Source: Collinsella sp. An2
Lineage (GTDB): Bacteria > Actinomycetota > Coriobacteriia > Coriobacteriales > Coriobacteriaceae
DNA length: 64,000 nt
Assembly (NCBI RefSeq): GCF_002160065.1
Contig: NZ_NFJW01000004.1
Coordinates: forward strand, 62,001-126,000
Direction of reading: 5' to 3'
Under the pieces are notes generated by a model, which did no database searches, was not told the DNA's origin, and was given only the letters and a program-made list of their open reading frames with translations. Below are positions 26,511-35,161 of the stretch, piece by piece. Each line of letters starts with the position of its first letter. The first letter of the stretch is position 1. Both the position numbers and the translations under genes were made by a program.

Positions 26511-27140
26511 ATGTATACGGATTCCGAGCTCCTTGCATTGTCGGGCTTGCAGCATATCGCGTATTGCGAGCGACAGTGGGCTTTAATCCATATCGAGCAG
26601 ATATGGTCCGATAGTGGGGATACGGCACGCGGCAACGCATTCCATACCAGGGTGGACATCCCCGGCTATTCCGGTACTCACGGTGTGCGAGCTGAACGGA
26701 GTCCGAGGCTGGTCAGCTATCGGTTGGGTATCGCCGGAGTTGCGGATATCGTTGAGTATCGCGTGGGCGATAGCTTCTCGGTTATGCCCGTTGAGTATAA
26801 GGTCGGCAAGCCGAAGGTGGAGGATTGGGACCGTCTGCAAGTGGCGGCGCAGGCCATGTGCCTTGAGGAAATGGAGGGCGTTATTGTAAAACAGGGAGCC
26901 CTCTTTTATGGCGAGACGCGGCGTCGCGAGGTCATAGAGATCGACAAGGCGCTGCGCACCCGCGTCGAGGTTTTGAGCGGGCGCATGCACGAGTTGGCTG
27001 CGTCGGGAATGACCCCGCAAGCAGTGCGGTCCTCCAAATGTCGGCGTTGCTCGCTAAAAGACGATTGCCTGCCGGCTGCAGCCGAGAATAGCGCATCCAC
27101 ATACTGGCACGATGTCGGCGGGGTGGAGGACTGGGTATGA
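26511..27140 (+). CDS. cas4: Cas4 exonuclease, spacer-acquisition factor
   Basis: 209 residues. Opens with L-S-G-L-Q-H-I-A-Y-C-E-R-Q-W-A, carrying the first Fe-S cysteine; the nuclease core has P-V-E-Y-K-V-G-K (the E-x-K). Near the end C-R-R-C-S-L-K-D-D-C supplies the remaining cluster cysteines. Cas4 trims prespacers and selects PAM and orientation with Cas1-Cas2. Its stop overlaps the cas1 start by 4 bases. Confidence 0.95.
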   Translation: MYTDSELLALSGLQHIAYCERQWALIHIEQIWSDSGDTARGNAFHTRVDIPGYSGTHGVRAERSPRLVSYRLGIAGVADIVEYRVGDSFSVMPVEYKVGKPKVEDWDRLQVAAQAMCLEEMEGVIVKQGALFYGETRRREVIEIDKALRTRVEVLSGRMHELAASGMTPQAVRSSKCRRCSLKDDCLPAAAENSASTYWHDVGGVEDWV

Positions 27141-28159
27141 AACGTCTTCTCAACACGCTTTATGTGACAAATCCTGATGCGGTCGTGCGCAAGCGGGACG
27201 ACGCCATATCTGTCGAGCTTGATGGTAAGAGGGTGATGAGCATTCCCTTTCATGTGCTCGACGGGATTGTTTTATTCGGTCACGTCGGATGCACGATGGC
27301 AACACTTGCAGCGTGTGCCGAGAAGGGCTTGTCGGTTGTTCTGCTCGATGAAAGAGGTCGTTTTAAAGCGCGCGTCGAGGGGTCCGTTTCGGGGAACGTT
27401 TTGCTTCGCAGGGAACAATACCGCCGCGCTGCGAGCGAGCTAGAGGCCCTGGCGTTAGCCAAACGCTTTGTAGTGGGTAAGGTTCGCAACACGAATACGG
27501 TGTTGCGTCATTATACGCGCGATCATCCGGAGGTCGCCGATGACGTTGCCGCTACAGTGCGCGCGCTTGACGAAGCTGCGGTGAACGCAGCTTCGTGTCC
27601 GTCCCTGGATGAGCTGCGCGGCATTGAGGGAAACGCCGCACACTCCTATTTTTCGATATTTCCCTACTTGCTGCGAGGGGCGGAACCAATCGTTTTTGAT
27701 GGGAGGACAAGGAGACCGCCGCGCGATCCTGTTAACGCGACGTTGTCGTTTTTCTATACGTTGCTTGCGCGCGATGTGGCGACCGCATGCGAAGCGGTTG
27801 GGCTTGATCCGCAAATGGGCTATTTACATTCATGCCGTCCAGGTCGTATGAGTCTTGCACTGGATCTCATGGAGGAGCTCAGGGCACCTGTCGTTGACCG
27901 TTTTACGCTTTCATTGTTCAATCGAAAGCAGCTTGCGGCGGAGGATTTTAAGACTGATACGAGCGGTGGCGTCTTCTTCAAAGAGCATGGTCTCAAGCGG
28001 GCTCTCGAGGCTTGGCAGAAAAAGAAGCAAGAAACGTTCACGCATCCGTTTCTAAAAGAGCGCATGCCGCTGGGGTTGCTCCCTTTTATTCAGGCGCAGC
28101 TTCTATCTCGATATTTCCGCGGAGATCTTGACGATTATCCAGCGTGTATTTGGAGATAG
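27137..28159 (+). CDS. cas1: Cas1 integrase (type I-C)
   Basis: 340 residues. Begins L-N-T-L-Y-V-T-N-P-D-A as in I-C Cas1 proteins; the metal-binding catalytic residues lie in L-R-G-I-E-G-N-A-A (Glu), G-Y-L-H-S-C-R-P-G-R (His) and D-L-M-E-E-L-R (Asp/Glu). Joins new spacers to the leader end of the array together with Cas2. Confidence 0.97.
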   Translation: MKRLLNTLYVTNPDAVVRKRDDAISVELDGKRVMSIPFHVLDGIVLFGHVGCTMATLAACAEKGLSVVLLDERGRFKARVEGSVSGNVLLRREQYRRAASELEALALAKRFVVGKVRNTNTVLRHYTRDHPEVADDVAATVRALDEAAVNAASCPSLDELRGIEGNAAHSYFSIFPYLLRGAEPIVFDGRTRRPPRDPVNATLSFFYTLLARDVATACEAVGLDPQMGYLHSCRPGRMSLALDLMEELRAPVVDRFTLSLFNRKQLAAEDFKTDTSGGVFFKEHGLKRALEAWQKKKQETFTHPFLKERMPLGLLPFIQAQLLSRYFRGDLDDYPACIWR

Positions 28160-28161
28160 CC

Positions 28162-28452
28162 ATGTATGTTCTTGTCACGTATGACGTAGCGGGATTGGAT
28201 AAAGGCGGAGCCCGGCGCTTGAGGCGCGTTTCAAAACTCTGCTGCCAGTACGGGCAGCGGGTTCAGTATTCGGTGTTTGAGTGCTTGCTGGAGCCGGCTC
28301 AGTTTGTCGAATTGAAGGGTCAGCTTCTGAAGGCTATCGACCCGTTGCAGGATAGCATTCGGTTCTACAATTTAGGAAAGAATCGAAACGCACGCGTCGA
28401 AGAATACGGTGCAAAGAAGTCGTATGACCCAGAGGGATTCTTATTCATATAG
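28162..28452 (+). CDS. cas2: Cas2 (type I-C)
   Basis: 96 residues starting at ATG 28162, two bases after the cas1 stop; in-frame codons upstream lie inside cas1. Starts M-Y-V-L-V-T-Y-D-V-A with the conserved Asp of the beta1 strand, then R-L-R-R-V-S-K-L-C and Y-G-Q-R-V-Q-Y-S-V-F-E-C. Structural dimer at the centre of the Cas1-Cas2 integrase. Last gene of the cas operon; leader and array follow. Confidence 0.95.
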   Translation: MYVLVTYDVAGLDKGGARRLRRVSKLCCQYGQRVQYSVFECLLEPAQFVELKGQLLKAIDPLQDSIRFYNLGKNRNARVEEYGAKKSYDPEGFLFI

Positions 28453-28623
28453 GAGCGTTTTTACTTGCGCGAACCTCAAGCTGTGGCGCGGAGTGGTGAG
28501 GTTCGCGCAAGAGTCCTTAGCTTTCTGAGTGTATATTGAGCTTGATTGACGGACTTCTTTGTGGCTGTGTATTTGAAACGAATAAAATGAATAGGGATAT
28601 TCAGTTTTCTGACTGAATTGACA
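28453..28623 (+). promoter_or_regulatory. CRISPR leader with a 14-bp inverted repeat
   Basis: The 171 bases between cas2 and the first repeat are AT-rich at the repeat side, as expected of a leader with a promoter. Near the cas2 side CTTGCGCGAACCTC (28464-28477) pairs perfectly with GAGGTTCGCGCAAG (28498-28511) around a 20-base loop. No T tract follows, so a pure terminator is less certain; it may end the cas transcript or bind a protein. Confidence 0.75.
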
Positions 28624-31384
28624 GTCGCGCCCCTCGCGGGCGCGTGGGTTGAAACTGAGAACACGAGAGGCTCCCATCCTATCGATCCGTCGCGCCCCTC
28701 GCGGGCGCGTGGGTTGAAACGCCAGCTGCGGGCCGTTCATCGGCTTGCGCCGCTGTCGCGCCCCTCGCGGGCGCGTGGGTTGAAACAACGCGCTCAAGGC
28801 GCGCGTCGCCGCCGAGATGTCGTCGCGCCCCTCGCGGGCGCGTGGGTTGAAACCGTCTTGGAGGTGGCCTGGGAGATGCCGAGGAGAGTCGCGCCCCTCG
28901 CGGGCGCGTGGGTTGAAACGGGTCGGCCATGTCGACCGTGGCGCAGGGAACCGTGTCGCGCCCCTCGCGGGCGCGTGGGTTGAAACCGGTGTTCGCTCCG
29001 TAGCGCGGAATCCACACCCAGGTCGCGCCCCTCGCGGGCGCGTGGGTTGAAACGCGATTACGCGGTCGGCGTCTGCGTGCTGGCTCTGGTCGCGCCCCTC
29101 GCGGGCGCGTGGGTTGAAACGAGATGGCGGCCGACGGCGCGCGGAAGAGCGACATGTCGCGCCCCTCGCGGGCGCGTGGGTTGAAACGAGAGGGCGGCGA
29201 CGAACGTGTCTAAATTCAGGAGTCGCGCCCCTCGCGGGCGCGTGGGTTGAAACTGCAACGTGGGGAACGTGGTGCAGCAGGGCTTCGTCGCGCCCCTCGC
29301 GGGCGCGTGGGTTGAAACTCGATGGAATCGCGGCAAAGATGAACGGCACGTACGTCGCGCCCCTCGCGGGCGCGTGGGTTGAAACATCTATTATTGTTCC
29401 GCTTATCACCAATCACCCAAGTCGCGCCCCTCGCGGGCGCGTGGGTTGAAACTACATCGGTTACAAGAACTATGACGTGGTGGAGGGTCGCGCCCCTCGC
29501 GGGCGCGTGGGTTGAAACCCAGAGCAGAAAGGTGAAATTGATTATCGCATGTGGCGTCGCGCCCCTCGCGGGCGCGTGGGTTGAAACCTGGACCTTCCCC
29601 TCGACGTCCAGACCAGCGCCGTCGCGCCCCTCGCGGGCGCGTGGGTTGAAACAACAACGGTAGCGCCCCGTCTGTGGCGGACATCGCGGTCGCGCCCCTC
29701 GCGGGCGCGTGGGTTGAAACGGGACGCCAGCCGATGCGTTCCAGATCACTAAGGGCGTCGCGCCCCTCGCGGGCGCGTGGGTTGAAACGATAGCTCCCCG
29801 GTTGAGGGGGTGACATTGCCAGGTCGCGCCCCTCGCGGGCGCGTGGGTTGAAACTATATGAATAACCTCTATGGCAAGTATGGGACCAAGTCGCGCCCCT
29901 CGCGGGCGCGTGGGTTGAAACAGCAACCCACCGTTTGATGATGTGTATGCTGAACGTCGCGCCCCTCGCGGGCGCGTGGGTTGAAACAACATGGACCGCG
30001 CTGAGTTCGTGGCCGGCGTGGTGTCGCGCCCCTCGCGGGCGCGTGGGTTGAAACAAGATTGTTAATCGCGCTCATGCTCGGGACGGTTGGTCGCGCCCCT
30101 CGCGGGCGCGTGGGTTGAAACGGTTCGATGAAGTAGTCGTTAAGGTCGGCAAACTTGTCGCGCCCCTCGCGGGCGCGTGGGTTGAAACTTAGGTTTGCAT
30201 TGCATAACACGCCCGTTGAGCCGGTCGCGCCCCTCGCGGGCGCGTGGGTTGAAACACGAGCGTCGGCACGGTCCCCGGCATCTCGGGCGTCGCGCCCCTC
30301 GCGGGCGCGTGGGTTGAAACTGATTGGTAGTCAGGGCCATAGGTCACTCCTTACGTCGCGCCCCTCGCGGGCGCGTGGGTTGAAACGGTTGTGTGTGTCC
30401 TTATTCGTACGTCCACTCGCGTCGCGCCCCTCGCGGGCGCGTGGGTTGAAACAAGGTAGGGCTTGCGCTCGTCCGTGTGGTCCTTGTCGCGCCCCTCGCG
30501 GGCGCGTGGGTTGAAACCGCGTCGCTGCGTCCGTGCTCGTTGGTGGTGATGATGTCGCGCCCCTCGCGGGCGCGTGGGTTGAAACACAAGCTCTGAGGAC
30601 GAGGACGACGTATATAACAGTCGCGCCCCTCGCGGGCGCGTGGGTTGAAACTTTTGCGGGACTGTCTACACAGGCGCAATCTATAGGTCGCGCCCCTCGC
30701 GGGCGCGTGGGTTGAAACCAGTAGTCCGTGACACGCTTGCGTGCACCCGGCTGGTCGCGCCCCTCGCGGGCGCGTGGGTTGAAACTACATCGGTTACAAG
30801 AACTATGACCTGGTGGAGGTGTCGCGCCCCTCGCGGGCGCGTGGGTTGAAACTTGACGTTTGCGCCCTGCCGCTCTACCGCATCAAGTCGCGCCCCTCGC
30901 GGGCGCGTGGGTTGAAACATGTTCAGGCCGGTCCGGCTGCTCGTCTGGTGCTCGTCGCGCCCCTTGCGGGCGCGTGGGTTGAAACCAGGCGTGTCAGGCT
31001 CAGAGCGCGACCAGGCGATGTCGCGCCCCTCGCGGGCGCGTGGGTTGAAACAACTTACCACCACCGCCGCCCAGACGCTCGCGCGTCGCGCCCCTCGCGG
31101 GCGCGTGGGTTGAAACGACGTGGCCTGGCTGATTCCCAGGAGCGCGCCGAGTCGCGCCCCTCGCGGGCGCGTGGGTTGAAACGGAAGGAAGCGAGGTGGA
31201 CGTATCGACGGAACCCTTGTCGCGCCCCTCGCGGGCGCGTGGGTTAAAACGTGATTTGCAAGGCCACGGAGGGTACGAGAATCGTGTCGTGCTCCTCGCG
31301 AGCTCGTGGACTGAAACTTCAGCGTGTTGTGGTGCGGCGTGCTGCGCTTCGGTCGCGTCTCTCGCAGACGTGTGGGGCTGAAGC
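28624..31384 (+). CRISPR. Type I-C CRISPR array: 40 intact repeats plus 2 degenerate
   Basis: 32-bp repeats begin GTCGCGCCCCTCGCGG and end GCGTGGGTTGAAAC. The first is at 28624-28655, the 40th at 31219-31250. Spacers are 33-37 bases, 39 between these repeats. Repeat 36 (30954) has one change (CCTC to CCTT) and repeat 40 one change (GTTGAAAC to GTTAAAAC). Two decayed copies follow at 31286-31317 and 31352-31384. The internal GCGCCCCTCGCGGGCGC forms the hairpin that Cas5c recognises. Repeats degrade at the cas-distal end, so the leader is on the cas2 side and the array is transcribed on the plus strand. Spacers 13/33 and 4/38 are related pairs (see findings). Confidence 0.98.
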
Positions 31385-32056
31385 ATGGGCGGGGCAGAGG
31401 AGAATGTGCTTGAGGATGAGTGCAAGCGAAAGAAGCGGGAAGTTCGCTGGCTATTTTGAGACGGCGATAGACTTTCTTAGATTAAGCTCACGAAGCGTGA
31501 GAGGTGCCAGGCATCTGATTTGTTGCGGTATGGTCTCTCAGCTTTTGTAGCAGATTCCAAGATTGAAGCGCCTTCTCCTCGGCTACGCCACCTTGCCGAA
31601 GGCTCGCCAGGTACGCTCGGCGGCCGTGCTGGGCCTGTGGAGAACACCCCCCCGCCCTCGGGCTCCTTCATCGTCTCAATGTTCCTTCTCCGGTGCTGTT
31701 GTGCTTTGTTGGCCGCTGGTCTTCCGGAGCGGAAGTGAGGACGCACGAGTTCCGCGTATTGCTAGGGAGAATAAAGGTCTACGATGATATGGACCCATCC
31801 TGATGGCAGCCAAAGAACGTTGTAGCGCTCGATATGCGTGGCTGCAAGAGCCTTATCGAGAACACGCATGCCAGGGACAATGCCGACATCACGGATAAGC
31901 TGCCTTGCGAACACACACGTCCTAGAGGACGCTGGCCGCGGACGAAACCGCCTGGATATCGGACGTTCATTCCCTCGAAACATAGAGTCTGTATATTCAC
32001 ATCTCACGGCTGGTTTATGCATTCAGTTGTCGAGGGGTCTGTTGAGGAAGCCGCCT
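31385..32056. other. Long non-coding stretch between array and symporter gene
   Basis: No gene I can support. The several open frames overlap one another in both directions and lack ribosome sites. A minus-strand frame around 31780-31960 (with V-G-I-V-P-G-M-R-V-L-D-K-A-L and L-P-S-G-W-V-H-I-I-V) looks vaguely protein-like and could be a decayed gene. The symporter promoter should lie in the last 150 bases. Confidence 0.4.
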
Positions 32057-33490
32057 ATGTTCGAGTTCATCATGTCCGTCATCGCTGCATTGAATAACAA
32101 CGTGCTGTGGGGCCTACCCATGGTCGTGCTGATGATTGGCACGGGTATATTCCTGCTCATCATCACCAAGGGTGTTATCTTTACGCGCTTCAATGTAGTG
32201 ATGCGCTACACCACCAAGACGCTCTTCCACCGTCCTAGCAAGGACGAGCTGGAGCACGGCGCCATCTCGCCCTTCCAGGCGGTATGCACGGCGCTTGCGG
32301 CTACACTCGGTACGGGCAACATCGTGGGCGTGGCGCTCGCCGTGGCAACAGGCGGCCCCGGAGCGATCTTCTGGCTGTGGCTGAGCGCGCTTGCGGGCAT
32401 GGTCATTAAGTTCTGCGAGGTCACCTTGTCGGTGGCCTATCGCACCCGCAACGAGCGCGGCGAGATCGTCGGCGGCCCCATGTACTACATCTCCCGCGGC
32501 CTGGGAACTAAGTGGCTCGCGGTGCTTTTTGCCATCTTTGGTTTCCTGGCATCGTTCGGCATCGGTGCGAGCGTGCAGGCCAACTCGCTTGCCGGCAGCG
32601 TGAACGCGACGTTTGGCGTGCCGCTGCCCGTCATTGGCATCGTCGTGGCGCTGCTTGCCGGACTCGTCCTCATCGGTGGCATCAAGCGCATCTCGCACCT
32701 CACGGAGGTCCTCGTGCCTTTCGCGGCGGTGTTCTATCTCCTTGCTGCGTTCATCGTGCTCATCATGAACGCGGGCGCCGTCCCGGAGGCCTTCGCCATG
32801 ATCTTCCGCGACGCCTTTACGGGCACGGCTGCCGTGGGTGGCTTCGCGGGCGCTACGGTGATGTATGCCTGCCGCGTCGGCATGTCGCGCGGCGTGTTCA
32901 CGCACGAGGCGGGCATGGGCTCGGCTCCCATCGCGCACGCTTCGGCCGACACCGACCATCCCGCTCGCCAGGGTCTGTGGGGCTCGATCGAGGTGTTCTT
33001 CGACAGCATCGTCATGTGCACCATCACAGGGCTGGTGATCATCACCTCGGGCTTGTGGTGCGCCGACCCCATGATGTCCGAGGGCGCCATGAGCTCAGCG
33101 GCGTTTGGGCAGAGTATCCCCGGCGGCCAGTACGTGGTGACGGTGGGGCTCATGCTCTTCGCCTACGCGACGCTCATCGCGTGGTATTACTACGGCGAGA
33201 AGTGTGTGGAGTATCTCTTCCGCCGCGTGCCTAAGGCCGGGCGCGTCGCGATTCGCGTCTACCAGGTGGCCTATGTGGCCATGGTGTTCGCGGGCTGTGT
33301 GCTGAACCTCGACGTGGTGTGGGAGCTCGCCGACTGCTTTAACGGCCTCATGGCGATCCCGAACCTCATCGCGCTCATCGCGCTCTCGCCGGTGATCAAG
33401 CGCCTGGCGCAGGACTTCTTCCGCGACCCCGACCGCAGGCGCCCGCGCGACACGGACTACAGCAGCCTGCTGACGTTCCGGGATAAGTAA
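32057..33490 (+). CDS. Sodium:alanine (AGCS-family) amino-acid symporter
   Basis: 477 residues from ATG 32057 (GAGGAAG upstream); the frame is open further up without a ribosome site. It has about ten transmembrane helices and the AGCS signatures A-L-A-A-T-L-G-T-G-N-I-V-G-V-A-L-A, G-G-P-M-Y-Y-I-S-R-G-L and G-M-S-R-G-V-F-T-H-E-A-G-M-G-S-A-P-I-A-H-A. Imports alanine or glycine with Na+. Single-gene unit. Confidence 0.95.
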   Translation: MFEFIMSVIAALNNNVLWGLPMVVLMIGTGIFLLIITKGVIFTRFNVVMRYTTKTLFHRPSKDELEHGAISPFQAVCTALAATLGTGNIVGVALAVATGGPGAIFWLWLSALAGMVIKFCEVTLSVAYRTRNERGEIVGGPMYYISRGLGTKWLAVLFAIFGFLASFGIGASVQANSLAGSVNATFGVPLPVIGIVVALLAGLVLIGGIKRISHLTEVLVPFAAVFYLLAAFIVLIMNAGAVPEAFAMIFRDAFTGTAAVGGFAGATVMYACRVGMSRGVFTHEAGMGSAPIAHASADTDHPARQGLWGSIEVFFDSIVMCTITGLVIITSGLWCADPMMSEGAMSSAAFGQSIPGGQYVVTVGLMLFAYATLIAWYYYGEKCVEYLFRRVPKAGRVAIRVYQVAYVAMVFAGCVLNLDVVWELADCFNGLMAIPNLIALIALSPVIKRLAQDFFRDPDRRRPRDTDYSSLLTFRDK

Positions 33491-33912
33491 TTGGAAGCAG
33501 GGGGCGTGCCGCCGCGACCAGAATTGGCGGTCCGCGCGCCCCATGCTTCTGCCCGCTCCCCCATATCTGCGTTGATTAGGGGATATCCCACCCTTTCGTC
33601 TACTGTTTAGGGGGTCATTAGACCTCCTTCGGAAACTCGTTTCGGTTTTATGTTGTTAAACATGGATTCGGCGAGTAGACCATGATTTCGGTCTGCTGTG
33701 ACCTGCGCTTTTGTTGAGCAAAATAGTCGTCTACTTGCGTCATCGCGATCTAACTGCATAAAAACGAAACGAGTTTTGCTGACGTCGTGCGAAACGCTCC
33801 TAAAGACGGTTTTCGCCTTTTGAGTTACCCCAGACATGCCGTTGCATGTGCTCGAAGGCGGGGTTCTAGTATCATTCCCACGGTCTTCTATGCTGGAACG
33901 AGGGGAAAGCTC
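33491..33912. other. Intergenic stretch holding one copy of the palindromic repeat
   Basis: 422 bases without a supportable gene. Bases 33633-33776 are the palindromic element described separately; the rest holds the promoter region of the following permease. The end of the symporter gene is followed by GC-rich sequence with only weak hairpins. Confidence 0.6.
33633..33776. repeat. Palindromic dispersed repeat, copy A
   Basis: Arms AAACTCGTTTCGGTTTTATG (33633-33652) and its near-perfect reverse complement (33757-33776, one mismatch) close a long imperfect hairpin of about 144 bases; inside, AGTAGAC-x4-ATTT recurs on both arms. It shares the outer ACTCGTTTCGG arm and the loop-side sequence TGACCTGCG with copy B at 59461-59599, which lies in the opposite orientation. 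It could be a small non-autonomous mobile element or a structured RNA. Confidence 0.6.
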
Positions 33913-35058
33913 ATGCTGCATACCGTCGATATCGCTGAGTTGGTGCGAAAAGATCCCGTGCTCGTGGTGGCGCTGGTTCTTGCGGCGTTGTCCTGCGTCG
34001 CGGTACCGCCCGATGCGGCGTACCTCGGTTATGTTGACCTGCGTACCATCGGCATGCTGTTTAGTCTCATGACCGTCATGGCGGGCCTCTCGCGGCTTGG
34101 TGTTTTCAGTGCGGCGTGTCGGCGGCTGCTGGCGATTGCGCGCGGCCCGCGCCGTCTCTGCTTAGCGCTCACCTTGCTCGCGTTCTTCTCGAGCATGTTG
34201 ATCACCAACGATGTCGCGCTTGTCACGTTCGTGCCGCTTGCCTTGCTTGCGCTGCGCGCACTCGGGTCCGAGCGCCTCACGTGTTTTACCGTGGTCATGA
34301 TGACTATTGCCGCCAACCTGGGCAGCATGTTTACGCCGGTGGGCAATCCGCAGAACCTTTATCTGTATTCCGCTTCTCAAATGGCGCTGCCCGATTTCTT
34401 GGCACTCATGGCCCCCTATACGCTTGGAGCGCTTGTGCTGCTTGCGCTCGCAGTTTTTCTGTGCGGGCGTACGCCAGACGCATCGTCCATCGAGAAAACC
34501 CGTCTTCAGAGCTCCGATGATGTGCGACTCTCGTGGTCGCGCGTTGCGATATGGGCGGTCGTCTTTGGCTGCGCGCTGCTCTCTGTTGCCCGAATCGTGC
34601 CGTTTGAGGTGACGGTTGTCGTGGCGGCAGCGATGGGCCTCATTGTTGATCGCGGCGCCCTTGCACATGTGGACTATGCCCTCCTGGCCACCTTCGTCGC
34701 GTTCTTTGTATTCGTGGGGAACATGGGGCGCATCGAAGCGGTGAACGCCTTCATCGCGCAGATGGTGAGCGGCCACGAACTTGCGGTTGCGGTTGGCGCA
34801 AGCCAGGTGCTTTCCAACGTGCCGGCCGCTATCCTGCTCTCAGGCTTTACGTCGAACTGGCCGGCGCTCATCGTGGGCACCAACCTGGGAGGTTTGGGTA
34901 CGCTTATCGCTTCGATGGCGAGCCTCATCTCGTATAAGCAAATCGCCCTTGTGCTGCCGCGCGCCAAAGGCCGATATTTTACGCTGTTCACCATGTGGAA
35001 CGTGCTGTTTTTGGCGGTGCTGCTTCTGCTTCACGCGACGTTGGGGATGCTGGGCTAA
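33913..35058 (+). CDS. Anion/citrate permease-like transporter (SLC13/ArsB-NhaD superfamily)
   Basis: 381 residues from ATG 33913 (GAGGGGAA upstream). About ten transmembrane helices; N-terminal half contains L-I-T-N-D-V-A-L-V-T-F-V-P and N-L-G-S-M-F-T-P-V-G-N-P-Q-N-L, the helix-break motifs of the ion transporter superfamily; the second half repeats them as Q-V-L-S-N-V-P-A-A-I-L and T-N-L-G-G-L-G-T-L-I-A-S-M. Substrate not readable; related proteins move arsenite, citrate, dicarboxylates or Na+. Confidence 0.88.
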   Translation: MLHTVDIAELVRKDPVLVVALVLAALSCVAVPPDAAYLGYVDLRTIGMLFSLMTVMAGLSRLGVFSAACRRLLAIARGPRRLCLALTLLAFFSSMLITNDVALVTFVPLALLALRALGSERLTCFTVVMMTIAANLGSMFTPVGNPQNLYLYSASQMALPDFLALMAPYTLGALVLLALAVFLCGRTPDASSIEKTRLQSSDDVRLSWSRVAIWAVVFGCALLSVARIVPFEVTVVVAAAMGLIVDRGALAHVDYALLATFVAFFVFVGNMGRIEAVNAFIAQMVSGHELAVAVGASQVLSNVPAAILLSGFTSNWPALIVGTNLGGLGTLIASMASLISYKQIALVLPRAKGRYFTLFTMWNVLFLAVLLLLHATLGMLG

Positions 35059-35161
35059 TTGTTGCGAGTGTCCGGACGGGCGGGTATGCTAATCAATCCA
35101 ACAAGCCCGTGCTCGGCACGAAGCTGACGTGAACCTACTCTGGAAAGCGGGGAGCAAACCG

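Noticed and set aside
28441..31425. Many proteins with repeating S-T-H-A-P-A-R-G-A-T or P-R-A-R-G-L-K segments
   Set aside because: These are translations of the CRISPR repeats and not genes.
31560..32050. Possible glycine riboswitch before the AGCS symporter
   Set aside because: The expected conserved stems and the CCGAAGG core are not arranged as needed on the transcribed strand.
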